DNA of 64,000 bases, taken from Pempheris klunzingeri. Lineage: Eukaryota > Chordata > Actinopteri > Acropomatiformes > Pempheridae. Location: the NCBI RefSeq assembly GCF_042242105.1, contig NC_092014.1:5739874-5803873 (forward strand), written 5' to 3'. The notes beneath the pieces were generated by a model. It was not told the DNA's origin. It ran no database searches and saw only the letters and a list, made by a program, of their open reading frames with translations. This document shows, one piece after another, positions 1 to 33,400 of this stretch (its first letter is position 1; each line of letters begins with the position of its first letter). The translations under genes and the position numbers were made by a program.

Positions 1-22050
<22,050 letters not shown>

Positions 22051-22063
<13 letters not shown>

Positions 22064-22098
22064 AGCGTGGCACCGACTGTCAGACAGCTAGCTAGCAT
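22051..22098 (-). other. upstream ORF overlapping the gtf3c1 start codon
   Basis: On the minus strand an ATG at 22096-22098 (A at -3) opens a 15-codon ORF ending with TAA at 22051-22053. It runs out of frame across the gtf3c1 ATG at 22061-22063. If the transcript starts upstream of 22098, this uORF would compete with the main start. Seen directly in sequence; use is inferred. Confidence 0.45.
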
Positions 22099-22350
22099 GC
22101 TAACTTAACAACAACAGCTAGCTAGCAGCTGATGTGCTCTTGTTCCGGGTTCATAAACTCACTGTTTATTAATCGGAAGATTATTCGCTTCCTCGCGGTC
22201 TTGTGAGTCAGACAACTGTGATAATGAATTAAGACATTAAGAAGAACTTGTTTACAAAACACTTCATCCAACTACGTTTTCCGACTAGCGCGTATCTGTG
22301 TACGTGCTTGCGTCATATTTCAACTTTGACCTCACGTCGTACGTCACTGC
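22064..22350 (-). promoter_or_regulatory. gtf3c1: gtf3c1 5' UTR and probable promoter
   Basis: This stretch lies just upstream of the gtf3c1 start codon. On the minus strand it holds an ETS-type CCGGAA core (near 22144-22149) and ACGT-containing CRE/ATF-like half sites (near 22328-22342). It also carries GCTAGC repeats next to the start and no obvious TATA box, typical of a housekeeping promoter. A short upstream ORF beginning at 22098 overlaps the main start codon. The transcription start is not determinable from sequence alone. Confidence 0.5.
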
Positions 22351-23144
22351 AGAAAATCCACAAGGTGGCGTTCAAGCACAGTTTGCCTGTTATCTTCATG
22401 GATGCATTCAGAGAGAAGTATGTTATTGTTTTGAAAAGGTACAGAAGCGACATTTCTGCTACACACATACTTGTTTTAAAAAACATTGGCTTCCCAGTAA
22501 AATTACTATTGAAAATGTACATCAGTGGCCACCAGTAAGTGTGTTAGCCTCTCCAGTGTCTACTGGATTTCACAATACGTGTTTTAACCCAATACTACAG
22601 GCTATATATTCATTTTACAATCAATTTCACTACATTTTCTCATCAGTTGCTTAGTAATAGAAAAGTACTTGCACAACTGGTTCTTGTAATTAAGACAAAA
22701 TGAATGGCCTTACTGCACTTTGGCCGGATTATTTAGGAAAAACAACATTGAGGATGCCTGTCAGACAATATTTTGACAAAAAAATTAAATAAATTGAATC
22801 AACATAAAATCTCAACTCAAGATCCACTAATTGTTTTTTTTCCAAAGCTTTCTCTGTATCATATGGCCTTCATCATTTCATTTAGACATGGTCATTTAAA
22901 TGTCGAGTGTGAACAGAGTCATCTCCAAGACAACTGAGGTCAGTCCATCCACTAATAGGGCAGCTGTAGTTTAGGTTGTTTTGTCAAAACCATCAGTAAT
23001 CTATAAGTTATGCTAATTAATTATTCACTAAATAACTTGTATTTTTCCATAGATAACTTCTCTAAGTAAATAGGTTTTCATATAAGTAAACATTTCTGTA
23101 CTACACCTGGCTAATGGAATTCAGATGCCATTAGCATGCATGTC

Positions 23145-23595
23145 GACCAATGATGGAAAACATTCAGATCCTTCATTAAAAGTGGCAACACCACAGTATG
23201 AGGATAGACCATATGAATAAAAAACTGAAGCTAAAATGTGTAAGTATTTACAGAATAGAAAATATATATATAATAATAATTAGGCAGTATCTTGTATCAC
23301 TTTAATGTTACATGTTAATTCTTTGTCAGTTGGCGCTAATTTTAACCAGCTTAAATGAATTGAGTGGTTTAATTCAAAGCAATGGATCAAATTTTAGAAG
23401 TTAATAATCATATTTGTCAACAATTATCTGAGTTGTATTAAAGCGAAGTCAAATTTGGCAGAAAAGAGAAATACTCTAATAGTAGTAGAACCTAAAAACT
23501 GCACTTAAAGACTACCTGAGTAAAAGTACCCCACTGATGATACAAGAGGATTTACTGATCAGTGGAAAATACTTTCTTCTGCAACAACACAATAA
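23145..23595 (-). mobile_element. 'TACTTTTACTT' MITE copy
   Basis: This runs from AATGATGGAAAACATTCAGA through ACTACCTGAGTAAAAGTACC to a CCACTGATGATAC-like end. These are diverged forms of the terminal and internal sequence of an abundant percomorph MITE (full-length ends 'CAGTGGTGGAA...TTCCACCACTG'). It lies between gtf3c1 and the axin1 3' end. Confidence 0.55.
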
Positions 23596-24925
23596 AGAAA
23601 TACACCTTATTTACAGACATTTTGACATGTCACAGAAGGAAATACACAAAGTAAATAGTAGAATTTAGCTGCTTTACTTTTAGAGTCCTGGTATTGTTCC
23701 CGCTGGCTTACTGGACACTCAAGTAGAACAGGGCCATTAATGCCAAGTCGAATTGTGTGCAGTAAAATAAAGGAGAGCTAAAAGGCATGTTTATGTGCTG
23801 GGTAAAGCATGAGAATAAGCAAAATTAAACAAACAGAGAGAGAATGATGCCTGAACAGCAAAAGGAGGCAAAGTGTTTATTCAACATCTTTATTATGAAG
23901 TACCTTTTTAAAAGAAATGTACAAGTGGAACCAGCACAGTGACATCTTGGCGTTTACCTTTGAAAAACAGAAACACCATGGACATGTGGTGCAGGTCTGA
24001 AGACACATATGAAATGATAATGTACATATTTACAGCAGAGGATCTATCAGAACAGAAGTGAGCAAGCGTGACTGCAGCTAAAAAGTACAACGGGACTGAC
24101 TGAGAATAAAAACTTACATTAAAAGCGTGGATTGGTTCAATATAGATATTTTGAAAGATAACATGATAAAGGCACTGTGTTTCACACAAATTGACAACAC
24201 AACAGACGCAGTTGTTTGTTTTGTCCATCGAATCATAATCACACGAAACAACTCTTGACAAATGTTGCCATTCAACTGTCCCTGGGCGTTCTAACATAAC
24301 AGATAAAATACATCAGAGGGCCGTAGCAGTTCGCACATTAAAACATTAAAACAAAACAGATAATTCAACTCATCAGGAAAACATTCCTTATAAAGAACAT
24401 GCTTGGTGATTATTAAAATTACATTTTTTATAAACAAATACATATCGAAATTTTAAAATTTCATATTGAAGGCATAATGGGTTGAAGTAAGGACAAATAT
24501 GTTTTCCGATCCCATGTTTCCCTTACTGGGCAGAAACCCAGGACAAATTTAACATTCCTGCAAGACACACGTTAGGACCTCTTTGTCTCATGGACACATT
24601 CAATGAACTACCAGCATAGATAACACAAAACAGTTAATCACGCTGATTCTGAAGACAGATATGTTGATATGACTAATGAAGGGATTTCCTTTGAGGACAC
24701 AACAGGCAAAAGTTAAAAAGTCAAATTACATTCAGCTTACGTAGCTGGTGTGTGATCAGTGCATTGTCTGCACGGTGCTTTACGATCTGACCTGAAGGCC
24801 TTACTGCAGAACTGTACTGATGAGAGAAGGTTGAAGGAGCAGTAGGACTGTATCGAAAACAGGCTTATTTGCATTCTACTTAAAAATAGATTGATACCTT
24901 CATCAGGTCCGTATTGAATGTAAAA

Positions 24926-25446
24926 CTACAGCCTGCAGCCGGTTAGCTTAGATTAGCATAATGACTGGGGGGGGGGGGGGGGGGGGGGGGGGCAGCTCTG
25001 TCTAAAGGGAACACCACCCACCTATCAGCACCTTTAAGGCTCACTCGTTCACACATCGGAAACTTAAATGAATTGATTAGACGATCAACAGTAAAATAAT
25101 TTGACTGATTAAAATAATTTTTCAAGCAGAAATGTCCAACATGCTCTAGTTAGTTTCTAAATCAGTTTTTTGTCTCATGTGATAGCAGATCAAATATCTT
25201 TACCTTTTGAACATTTGGTCAGACAAATTTTTGCACATTACCTTGGCCTTTAGGAAACTGTGATAGCATGATTCTTTTTTATAAAGCAATTGATTCATAA
25301 AAAAAATTATTGGCAGATTAATCAGTACTGAAAACAATCAAAACAGTTGTTGCAGTTAAAGTCTGTTGAACACGTACAAAAAGCTAGGCTAGCAGTTTCC
25401 CCAATTCCAGTCTTGATGCTAAGCTAAGCTAAGCTGCTGGCTGTAG
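24926..25446. mobile_element. fold-back element with ~45-bp inverted ends, probably carrying a nested hAT MITE
   Basis: The left end CTACAGCCTGCAGCCGGTTA (continuing GCTTAGATTAGCATAATGAC) and the right end AGCTAAGCTGCTGGCTGTAG are imperfect inverted copies. Both belong to a repeat common in fish ('CCAGTCTTTATGCTAAGCTAAGCTAAC'). Between them lie (G)26 and hAT-MITE-like sequence (about 25065-25365, ending TTGTTGCAG). The element sits within the probable axin1 3' UTR. Confidence 0.6.
24967..24992 (+). repeat. poly(G)26 run
   Basis: 26 consecutive G on the plus strand (C in the axin1 transcript sense). Its length is unusual for unselected DNA and prone to sequencing or assembly error. Confidence 0.95.
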
Positions 25447-27042
25447 TTTCATACTTGCCGTTCAGACAGGAGTAGAATCAATATTCTCACCAAACTCTTG
25501 CGCCAATAAGCTCATCTTCCGCGACGTTAAACCGATCTTTAAGATAAACTGCTGATTTTAAACTCAGTGTTTAGCTACAAAGTTTGAAGTTTAGGAATCT
25601 GCGAGAGGAAGATGATTCCCTTCTGCTCATGATGAAAAAAAAAACATTTGATACTTGATTTGAACTTGGGACTGCACAGAAACACGCAAGTTAGCATACG
25701 GGACGCATGATATGCTCTTTGGCTGAGTTCAGGCACACATGACACGGGCTTTCACACTCACCATTCAGAATAAGCATTCTAGATAGTAATGGCACTGGCC
25801 AGGCAGGCAGGCACCTAGACCAAGTTCAGAGATGTGTACCCCTTCTCTCAGTTTAGCAGAAAAATATGACGCACATGAGGTGACAGTGTGACATGTTAAA
25901 AACAACAGATACTGAAGGTGGAAAGATGACACACCTTTAGTGTGCGCTCTTCTTTTTCATGAGAAATGATTTTGAGGGTGGGACTAAAAGCAAAACCCAT
26001 CGCACAGGAGAACAGAACTGCACACTCGAAGGTAAACAGCACAGAATTAATGTGCAGGGATGCATTATAGAGGGAAAAACAAAACAAAAAGGCTGCCCTG
26101 AAATGACTAATGAACTAGCTTCAAAACATACACAATAATACAACATTAAGTTGAGATATAACGAAATTAGGCTGCATTAATAAGTAATAGTACCTGCCTT
26201 GTACATACACAATTCAAATAAAATGAAACAAGTAGCTAGGATACTTGTCTTATCAAAAATATGTAGCTTTGGTAAACAAGTTGTGTGGAGAACTGTCGTC
26301 TGAACATGTCGATGTGATAGATCACTACATGACATCTAGGAATCGAGGGTGAGAGTTTCTGTTTTGAGGCTATGAAGTCAGCGAGAGGTGAAGCCGGCTA
26401 AAGTTCCACTCCCCAAAATCCTCTGTCCTCTCCCCTTTGTCGCCAGCTGATGAGGAACAGAGACAGCAAAAGGCAGCGACACTCCCGAATGGAACAAAAC
26501 TGCTTTCTTTACTGTCCCGAGCACCGATTGAAGAGTTTCCGTGGTAATGTAGCAGCATCGTAATGGTCTGCGGAGGACAGACTCCCCCAGAGCAGAAGTG
26601 GAAGACTATTTTATCCTCTCTCCTTCCAGCAGTCCCCTCACCCTTTTCCATCCATCGCAGTGGAAGTGGAAGACTGGTCAGACATCAGATTTTAACAGCG
26701 CTTCTCGAATATCCACAGTGGAGACAAGACAGGTGAAATAATTTATGTTCCTTTCCTCTGTTGCATCTGGCCAAGCTTCTTTGCTGTATGTGGGTTTGAT
26801 CCAGGCATGACGCAGATTATCCAGATATTCCATAAAACTAAACCACCTCCTTAACACTCGAGCTCCTGCCATGCAGCGCAATCTCCCCTCTGTCACACAT
26901 TGCTCCTTCCATCTTTCTACTTTCTTTCGTTCGTTTGCTCACAGCTGAATTTCTATCCAATATTCTCTTCCCATCTCCTTTTTTTGTCCTCCCCCAAATG
27001 ATCTTTTTGCAATTCTGTTTTTTTTCTTCCTGTTCCCAAATT

Positions 27043-27420
27043 TCAGTCAACCTTCTCCACCTTCCCGATGATCTTCTCTTCGAAGATGGGCAAGATGGCG
27101 TCGTCGTCACGAACCTCCTCGAACACGACGCCACAGTCAAACTCGTCGCTGACCTTCTTAAAGTAAAACCTGCGTGCAAGAAACCGCAGAATGTCAAAAT
27201 GGTTCATTGGAAATGTGACATTCCCACTCACAGTATAGATTTTTTTAACATACACATCACATGTTCTCACCTGTAATGGCCCTTTTTGGTAAGCAGCTCC
27301 TTGAACTGGCCCAAAGTCACCACCCGGCCTTTGACCGATGTTCGGTATGGGATTGGCTCTCCACAAAAGTAGTAAGCGACCGTCATGTTCTCACACACTT
27401 GGCGTTTACCAGACTTATGC
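27043..27420 (-). other. axin1: axin1 exons 11-12: DIX polymerisation domain
   Basis: Exon 11 (27271-27420) starts [20 protein letters not shown] and includes [20 protein letters not shown]; exon 12 (27043-27169) gives [20 protein letters not shown] and the stop. Nearly identical to human. The DIX domain drives head-to-tail polymerisation and Dishevelled binding (family knowledge). Confidence 0.93.
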
Positions 27421-30400
27421 CTTGGAGAGAGCAAGATCCACGTCAAAACATTCGAATAAGAATTCATGCAAACAGAGAAACAAGGCGAAGCGCTCTGGGG
27501 CAAATGTGTCAATTTGGTGCTATGCTAATAAAAGTGACTTGACACCTACCTCTGCTTGGCCTGCTGTAGTGCGTTCCTCCTCCTCTCCTCCTCCAGCCGC
27601 CTTCTAGCCTCCTCCAGCTGGGTGAGGGGGTTGGGAGCCGGGTTGGGGGGCATAGCTGGGTCCTGGATGAAAGGGTGCGAGGGCTGGACCTGGGTGGACG
27701 ATGAGCCGGGGATGGCGGGGGACACTGAAGAGGGGTTGTTGCGCAGCTGGGCAGAGACCCAGGGGTGCACTGCTCCGGGTCGCTCCACTGAAGTTGGACG
27801 AGGTGACTCGCAGCTGGTTGCCGTCCTCCTGGAGCTACTGGTGCTGCCGCTGGGAAGACGACAGGGAGGAAGACAGCGTGAATGTCTAAGAACCTGACTT
27901 AAAGTGTCACGGACGGTGACGGCAATTTACAACTCTACATACATGTTGGCTAATGTGATCATCATGTTGGTTTTTGGCCAACATTTACTGTTACAGCACT
28001 CTTCAGTGTTTTTTGAGTTAAAAAAAACCTTGCTGTACACTTCCTGTCCAGCACCAAACAGCAGACAAAGTTAACATCAAACTAGTAAAAGTGTATTTAG
28101 CAGCTTAAGAGTCAGGTATTTCCCTCAGGAGCAAAAAAGGGCCACAAGGGCAGTAAATACAGACTGACTAAATTATCACAACCTTAAATAAATATTTAAA
28201 ATAAAACAACAATGAATTCAATTATTTCTAAAAAAAATATATCTTTACACTTTTTTTATATCAGTTATATGTAAAACATGTATTACTCACCCATGTGAGC
28301 TCTTCCTCTGTCTATCTCCATCCATCATCCACTGCAGGATCTTCTGGTTTCTCTCCAGATCTTCCAGTGGCACCTGGGCATCGATGCCTCGCCCACTCTC
28401 ATCACCTTTGCCCGATGTTTCTGATGCCTTCTTACAACCTCGCCGTGATAGCGTGCTGCCTTTACTACTGCAGGACGAACAGGTAACACATACACAAACC
28501 AATTGAGGTCGTCTGAACGAAAGACGGCACATGGAGTTTCGCTGTAGGCCGAGCAAATGTCAGCAGACACAACCACGCCACCGTACCTGTAGCCCATGCC
28601 CTCAAGCGTGCTGGCTCCAGCCCCGTCAGCATAGTTACGACTTCTCCCTGCGTACTGGTTGGCTGGGTCTCCGTTCCACAGGAAGTTGGCCTGAGACCTA
28701 GAGCCCGCCTCCTCCTGCCCTTCTCTTCCTCTGTGGTGATACAGCTGCTTGTGGTGATGCATACCTGAGACAGACATCACAGTGGGACTCGTTAGTGCTA
28801 CACTTGCCTCGCTTTAATTCAGCGTCATTTGGCGCCGGCGTTTGGCGTGTGAAAAACACCCACACAACATTTGAAGCATAATATAAAGGACTCTTTTTTT
28901 CTCCACATGATTCTACACCTGATCAGCCGCCTCTCCAGCTTCAGCTCATCTGATAATGTTTCTAATATTTTTGTAAATCATCTACTATTGAGTGCACAGC
29001 TGGTGTCATTCTAGGATTTTCTCGGTCATAAAAAGATCACATCTAGCAATTAACTGCTCTTTCTGACAAGTACAGTCCAGAGCCTGAGAGAGAGCACACA
29101 CTGTCCTGCTGTTGTAAATCGTCATTAGAGCAGCAAATGTGTATTCATCCACCACCGAAAATAATCCCTAACAAGCACCATTCACCAAGCAAAAGTAACG
29201 TTTGCCAAAAGCTGCGGTGCCAAGCTGTTCAAGGAATCTGAGGCTTTAAAAAAGACTTTCAAGCATATCTGTTAAAGATTTACGTCTTAAGTAGAGCTGA
29301 AACGATTAGTAGATGAATTAATTAGTTGTTTGATTTATTTTTCAAGCATAAAAATGCTCCTTAAAGATGAAGCATTTCTGCTTTTCTGGTTTGTATAATT
29401 GTAAACTGAATATCTGTTGATCTGACAAAACATTCGGAGACGCCACCTTCAGTCCTGGGAAACTGAGATTGACATTTTATAGATTAAACAAATAACTGAT
29501 TAATGGAGAAAATAATGGGCATATTTATCAATAATGAAAATAATTGTTAGTTGCAGCCCTTATCCTCAGTAGGAAGACTAGGACTGTAGTCCCAATGGGT
29601 TTGGGACTAGAAACAGAGCAGGGAAGTCAGAAAACAAAGATGGAATAATGCATTGTTGGTTTAGTTATGGCAAATTAGCCGGGTGCCAGCCATGGGATCA
29701 GTTATACTGAGAACAGCGTTATGCCCACCAACACCTACATGCTGGATTGGTGTACACAGATAACAGCGGTGGATATTTTGATGAACATCGTGCACTACCT
29801 GTGTGTCGAGGAGTTCAGTCTCTGTGATCTCTCACCCTCTCACCCCCTCACCCCCTCTCTCCTTCCCCTCCACAGCCTCTTACCTTTGACCCCCGCAGCA
29901 GGCAGACTGTGACCTCCCCCTCGGTGTGGGGGGTAGTGAGGCGGGCCGGTCCCCCCGTCAGGTGACCGTGATGATTTGGGGGGAGTGTGTCGACCCCCTC
30001 CTCCTCCTAAGGTGCTGTTGGTTGCCCCTGGCGACTGGCAGCCCGGCGTTTTCATCACGCGCTGTACGTGCTCATCCAAAATAGATTCCGGGTCGTCATC
30101 TTGGGAATCCTCCATGGCAACCAGGCCGCCGTAAGTGGCGACTGTTGCCGAGTTAGCAGTGGTCTCTGAATAACGGGCGCCGTAGAGAGGTGGAAACGAT
30201 GAGGGGAGGGGGAGTGGTATGCTATGAGAAGACATGGAGGTTGTCACGGAGATGTCAGCATCGTCCCCCTCTTCTTCCTGTTGGGAGGAGACAAATGTGT
30301 TAGTCCTAACTGGACATGTAAATTGTATAAACCAGTATGAACACACAAAGGCAAGGAATGAGACTTAATGCCCTCACAAAACATGATTTCTTATTGAAAA

Positions 30401-33400
30401 CAGAGACTTCATTCAACATCTCAGTTTAACAGCCTGTGGTTAAATCTGGCTGAACATGCTGTGCCTGTGTAATTTTAACTAAGTGTTACTTCAACAGAAT
30501 TTTTGTCCAAATTGTGGATTTAGATTTTCTTGATTTTTCTGAACAGAATTTATCATCAAGCTGTAAGCACAAATCATTATACGCATATAACATTTAGAAC
30601 TGAATACAAATATCAGAAAATATCAAGACACAGCAGGAGGCCAATTTTTAAAAATGATGTACATGAAGGTGTTGTTTCCCTTAGTGGTAAATAAATACAG
30701 ATAATATGTTACGATTAGAGATGCACCCCGATTAGAATTGAGTCGCTCATTTCGACCGAATATTGGACTTTTGGACGAGGGAGTGACATTTTGAATGTGT
30801 CTTTTGTCATGTTATTTGTTGTTCCGGTGGTTTTAATGTCCTTGATCATTAACAGTGAGGTAAAAACATCAGATTTCCACACAGTCAAAGACTTAAAAAC
30901 TATGTGTCCTGGTCAAAGTTCAGTAATAAAATCATAAAAGTTTTTTCTTAGTATTTCAGAGGAAACAACATCATTGATATTGTGTTGACTGAATCCCAGC
31001 TTAGCTCACAGTCATACACTCACCAGTCGTACTCTCTTCAGCCTCTCTTCGAGTCTTTCCTGAGCCTCTCTCTCTCTGAGAACCGTCTCCAGCCTGCTGA
31101 TGAGCTCCGCTGCAAACCTCTCAGGCTCTACGTGGATGTCCTTTGGCATGCGGTACGTGCGCTGTATATCACGCAAGCACAACATTTACATGATAAAGAT
31201 TCCTAAACAAATCTGCTGCTAAAATGTAGACGGCATTTTATAAATTGACATGTAAATTACTAACATATTCAGGCAGGAAAATAGTAATAACCACTAAAAA
31301 CAGTGGGACACTGAAGAAAAGACACAAACGCATACAAACTAAACTGTGAAAGCTCATAAATGTTTGTTAGTCTCAGTATCTTAATCTTATCTTATCAATC
31401 TATTTGTTGTTGTCTGCCAAGGTCACCAGGGTTCACGTTAACATTAATGCTGCATGCACACAGCTGTGAATGAGGCTAAATTAGTAGCATCTGTATAACT
31501 CACAGGTATATGAGGTAGGGGCACGCGTCCATTGGCTTTGGCACTTTCATGCATCTCTTTGCGATGCTGCTTCCGATATCTGTATGGAGGAATACCATCT
31601 CTGTACACAGAGACACGCATAAAAGAAAACAATCAAACATTGATGTTAACAGCTCATTCTTTCCACAGCCAGTTTTGTCGTTAAACATGTTTAAATCCAG
31701 GAGCTGAATTGAATATATGCAGGAATTCTGGGTTCATCTGCATGTACTTACACACTGCTGTCGGTCAGTGACAGTGTGTCTGCATCACTCGACATGCTCT
31801 GTTGCTCACTGTCATTGGCACTGGTTGCTGGAGCGCGAGCATAGCCCACATTTGCGTAGTATGGGTTTACTGGCTCCCTCCAGGGTCTGAGGATGAGCGC
31901 AGAGAGTATAATGTAGTGATTTTGCATCAAAATGTTGATACATGTGCACGTTAATAAACACTGGGGCAGGGGTCAGCATAAAGGAGGAGGAATATATACT
32001 GTTTGACACCGTATATATAGAAAAAGCCAAATTAAATTAAAAAGCAATGTGTATTCGCAGAATTGCAAACAGAGAACATTTCATTTTTAAACTCCATTGA
32101 CGTACACTGAACATGGTGTGTTTAACAAAAAAAAAAAAAAAAAAGAATAGTATTGGTATCATTACCAGTGTTGGCTATATGACCACCACGGTCTTCTTCA
32201 AGAATCCAAGAACGCACACACACACACACCTGTACTCCCTGCTGTCCGGCCTCCTCCTGTTGGTCGAGGCCCTCTGTGGTGCTGTCTGCATCAGCAGGCT
32301 GTGAGTCAGCCTGCCAGCTGGTGTGTCTCCACACTCCTCGTCTTTCTCTTCCTCCTCCTCCTCCCTCACCACTCCTCCTCCACCTCCGCACCTAAAATCA
32401 GAGTAAATTAGATCTGCTGGCCAACCATCAGAAACATTCATCATTAAACAAACTATGAGAATTTTTCACATAGTACAATTTATTGCTGAATTATTCCAGA
32501 TGAGGAGCATGGATCCTGTGCAATACATGACATTGGTGCAGCATCATCTCACCTCCACTCCTCATCCTCAGCAAGTGTGGGTAAGTACCCAGGCACAGGC
32601 TTGGCTGGACCCGATGAAGGGCTCTGGTCACTGGGGTTAGGCTTGGGGCTCTCTCCTCCTGTCCGAGTGTACTCCAAGTACAGATCCGACTTAAGAAACA
32701 AGGGGTAGGTGTTCTCCTCCATCATGGCCTGGATCTCAGTCTGGGCCTGGAACAAACAGCGCGCACACAGTGGTCACATATCTTCTGCTGGAGCAGAACT
32801 AAAATATGCCTGAAGATGTTACGCCTGATTTCACACAATTGCTAATCACTTGGTTAAGTCCTTGTGCTGATAGATGGCACATTCTCTTTTCAGGCTGAAG
32901 CAAAACTGAAAAGTCTGAAAGGTTTTGACCTGGCTCTTGGCTCACAACGTTTCTCTTGATTTAGGTTGAATGCAATCACAACAGTGCTTGGCTTTTTAAT
33001 ATAAATGTGAGCACAGGTTACTATGATCATTGTAGAGTTCTACAGCAAACTCATATCCACACTAGACCAAAAAAATACAACGATACAAAAACATAACTAT
33101 TCACGTAACTGACTACCTGGCTGGTCTAATGCTCACACTCTGCCACAGAGAGGTGTCTAATGCCCACATGAAGTTCAGTATAAATTAAGGTCATGTTGGG
33201 TCATTATTTTTGAGTTTCCGTTAATAGATTGATGCCGGATGCTGAGATTGAGCCACATCTGTGTAAACATGTGGGCACAAACAGTCTCTGATTTTTTCGT
33301 TGCTTAGGCAGCCTGAGTCCCATTTCATCCAGCCGATCTTCGCAACTGGACTTAGCTAGAAGCAGCCGTAGGTACTAGCTGGGTTAGTTTAGCTCTTATC

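Larger units (their letters stand above)
23870..27042 (-). other. axin1: probable axin1 3' UTR
   Basis: From the axin1 stop codon to two minus-strand AATAAA signals at 23889-23894 and 23876-23881. There is no other gene signal in this ~3.2 kb. It contains a fold-back element with a 26-base G run and other repeat remnants. The real 3' end could be closer to the stop codon; transcript data would decide. Confidence 0.5.

Noticed and set aside
23870..24300. Minus-strand frame of 129 codons at 23908-24297 as a separate gene
   Set aside because: No homology; it lies in the probable axin1 3' UTR just before the polyadenylation signals.
32122..32444. Full-length frames of 89 codons as separate proteins
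   Set aside because: They are read-through of axin1 exon 3 (32230-32391) into its flanking introns, including the poly(A) and CA runs.
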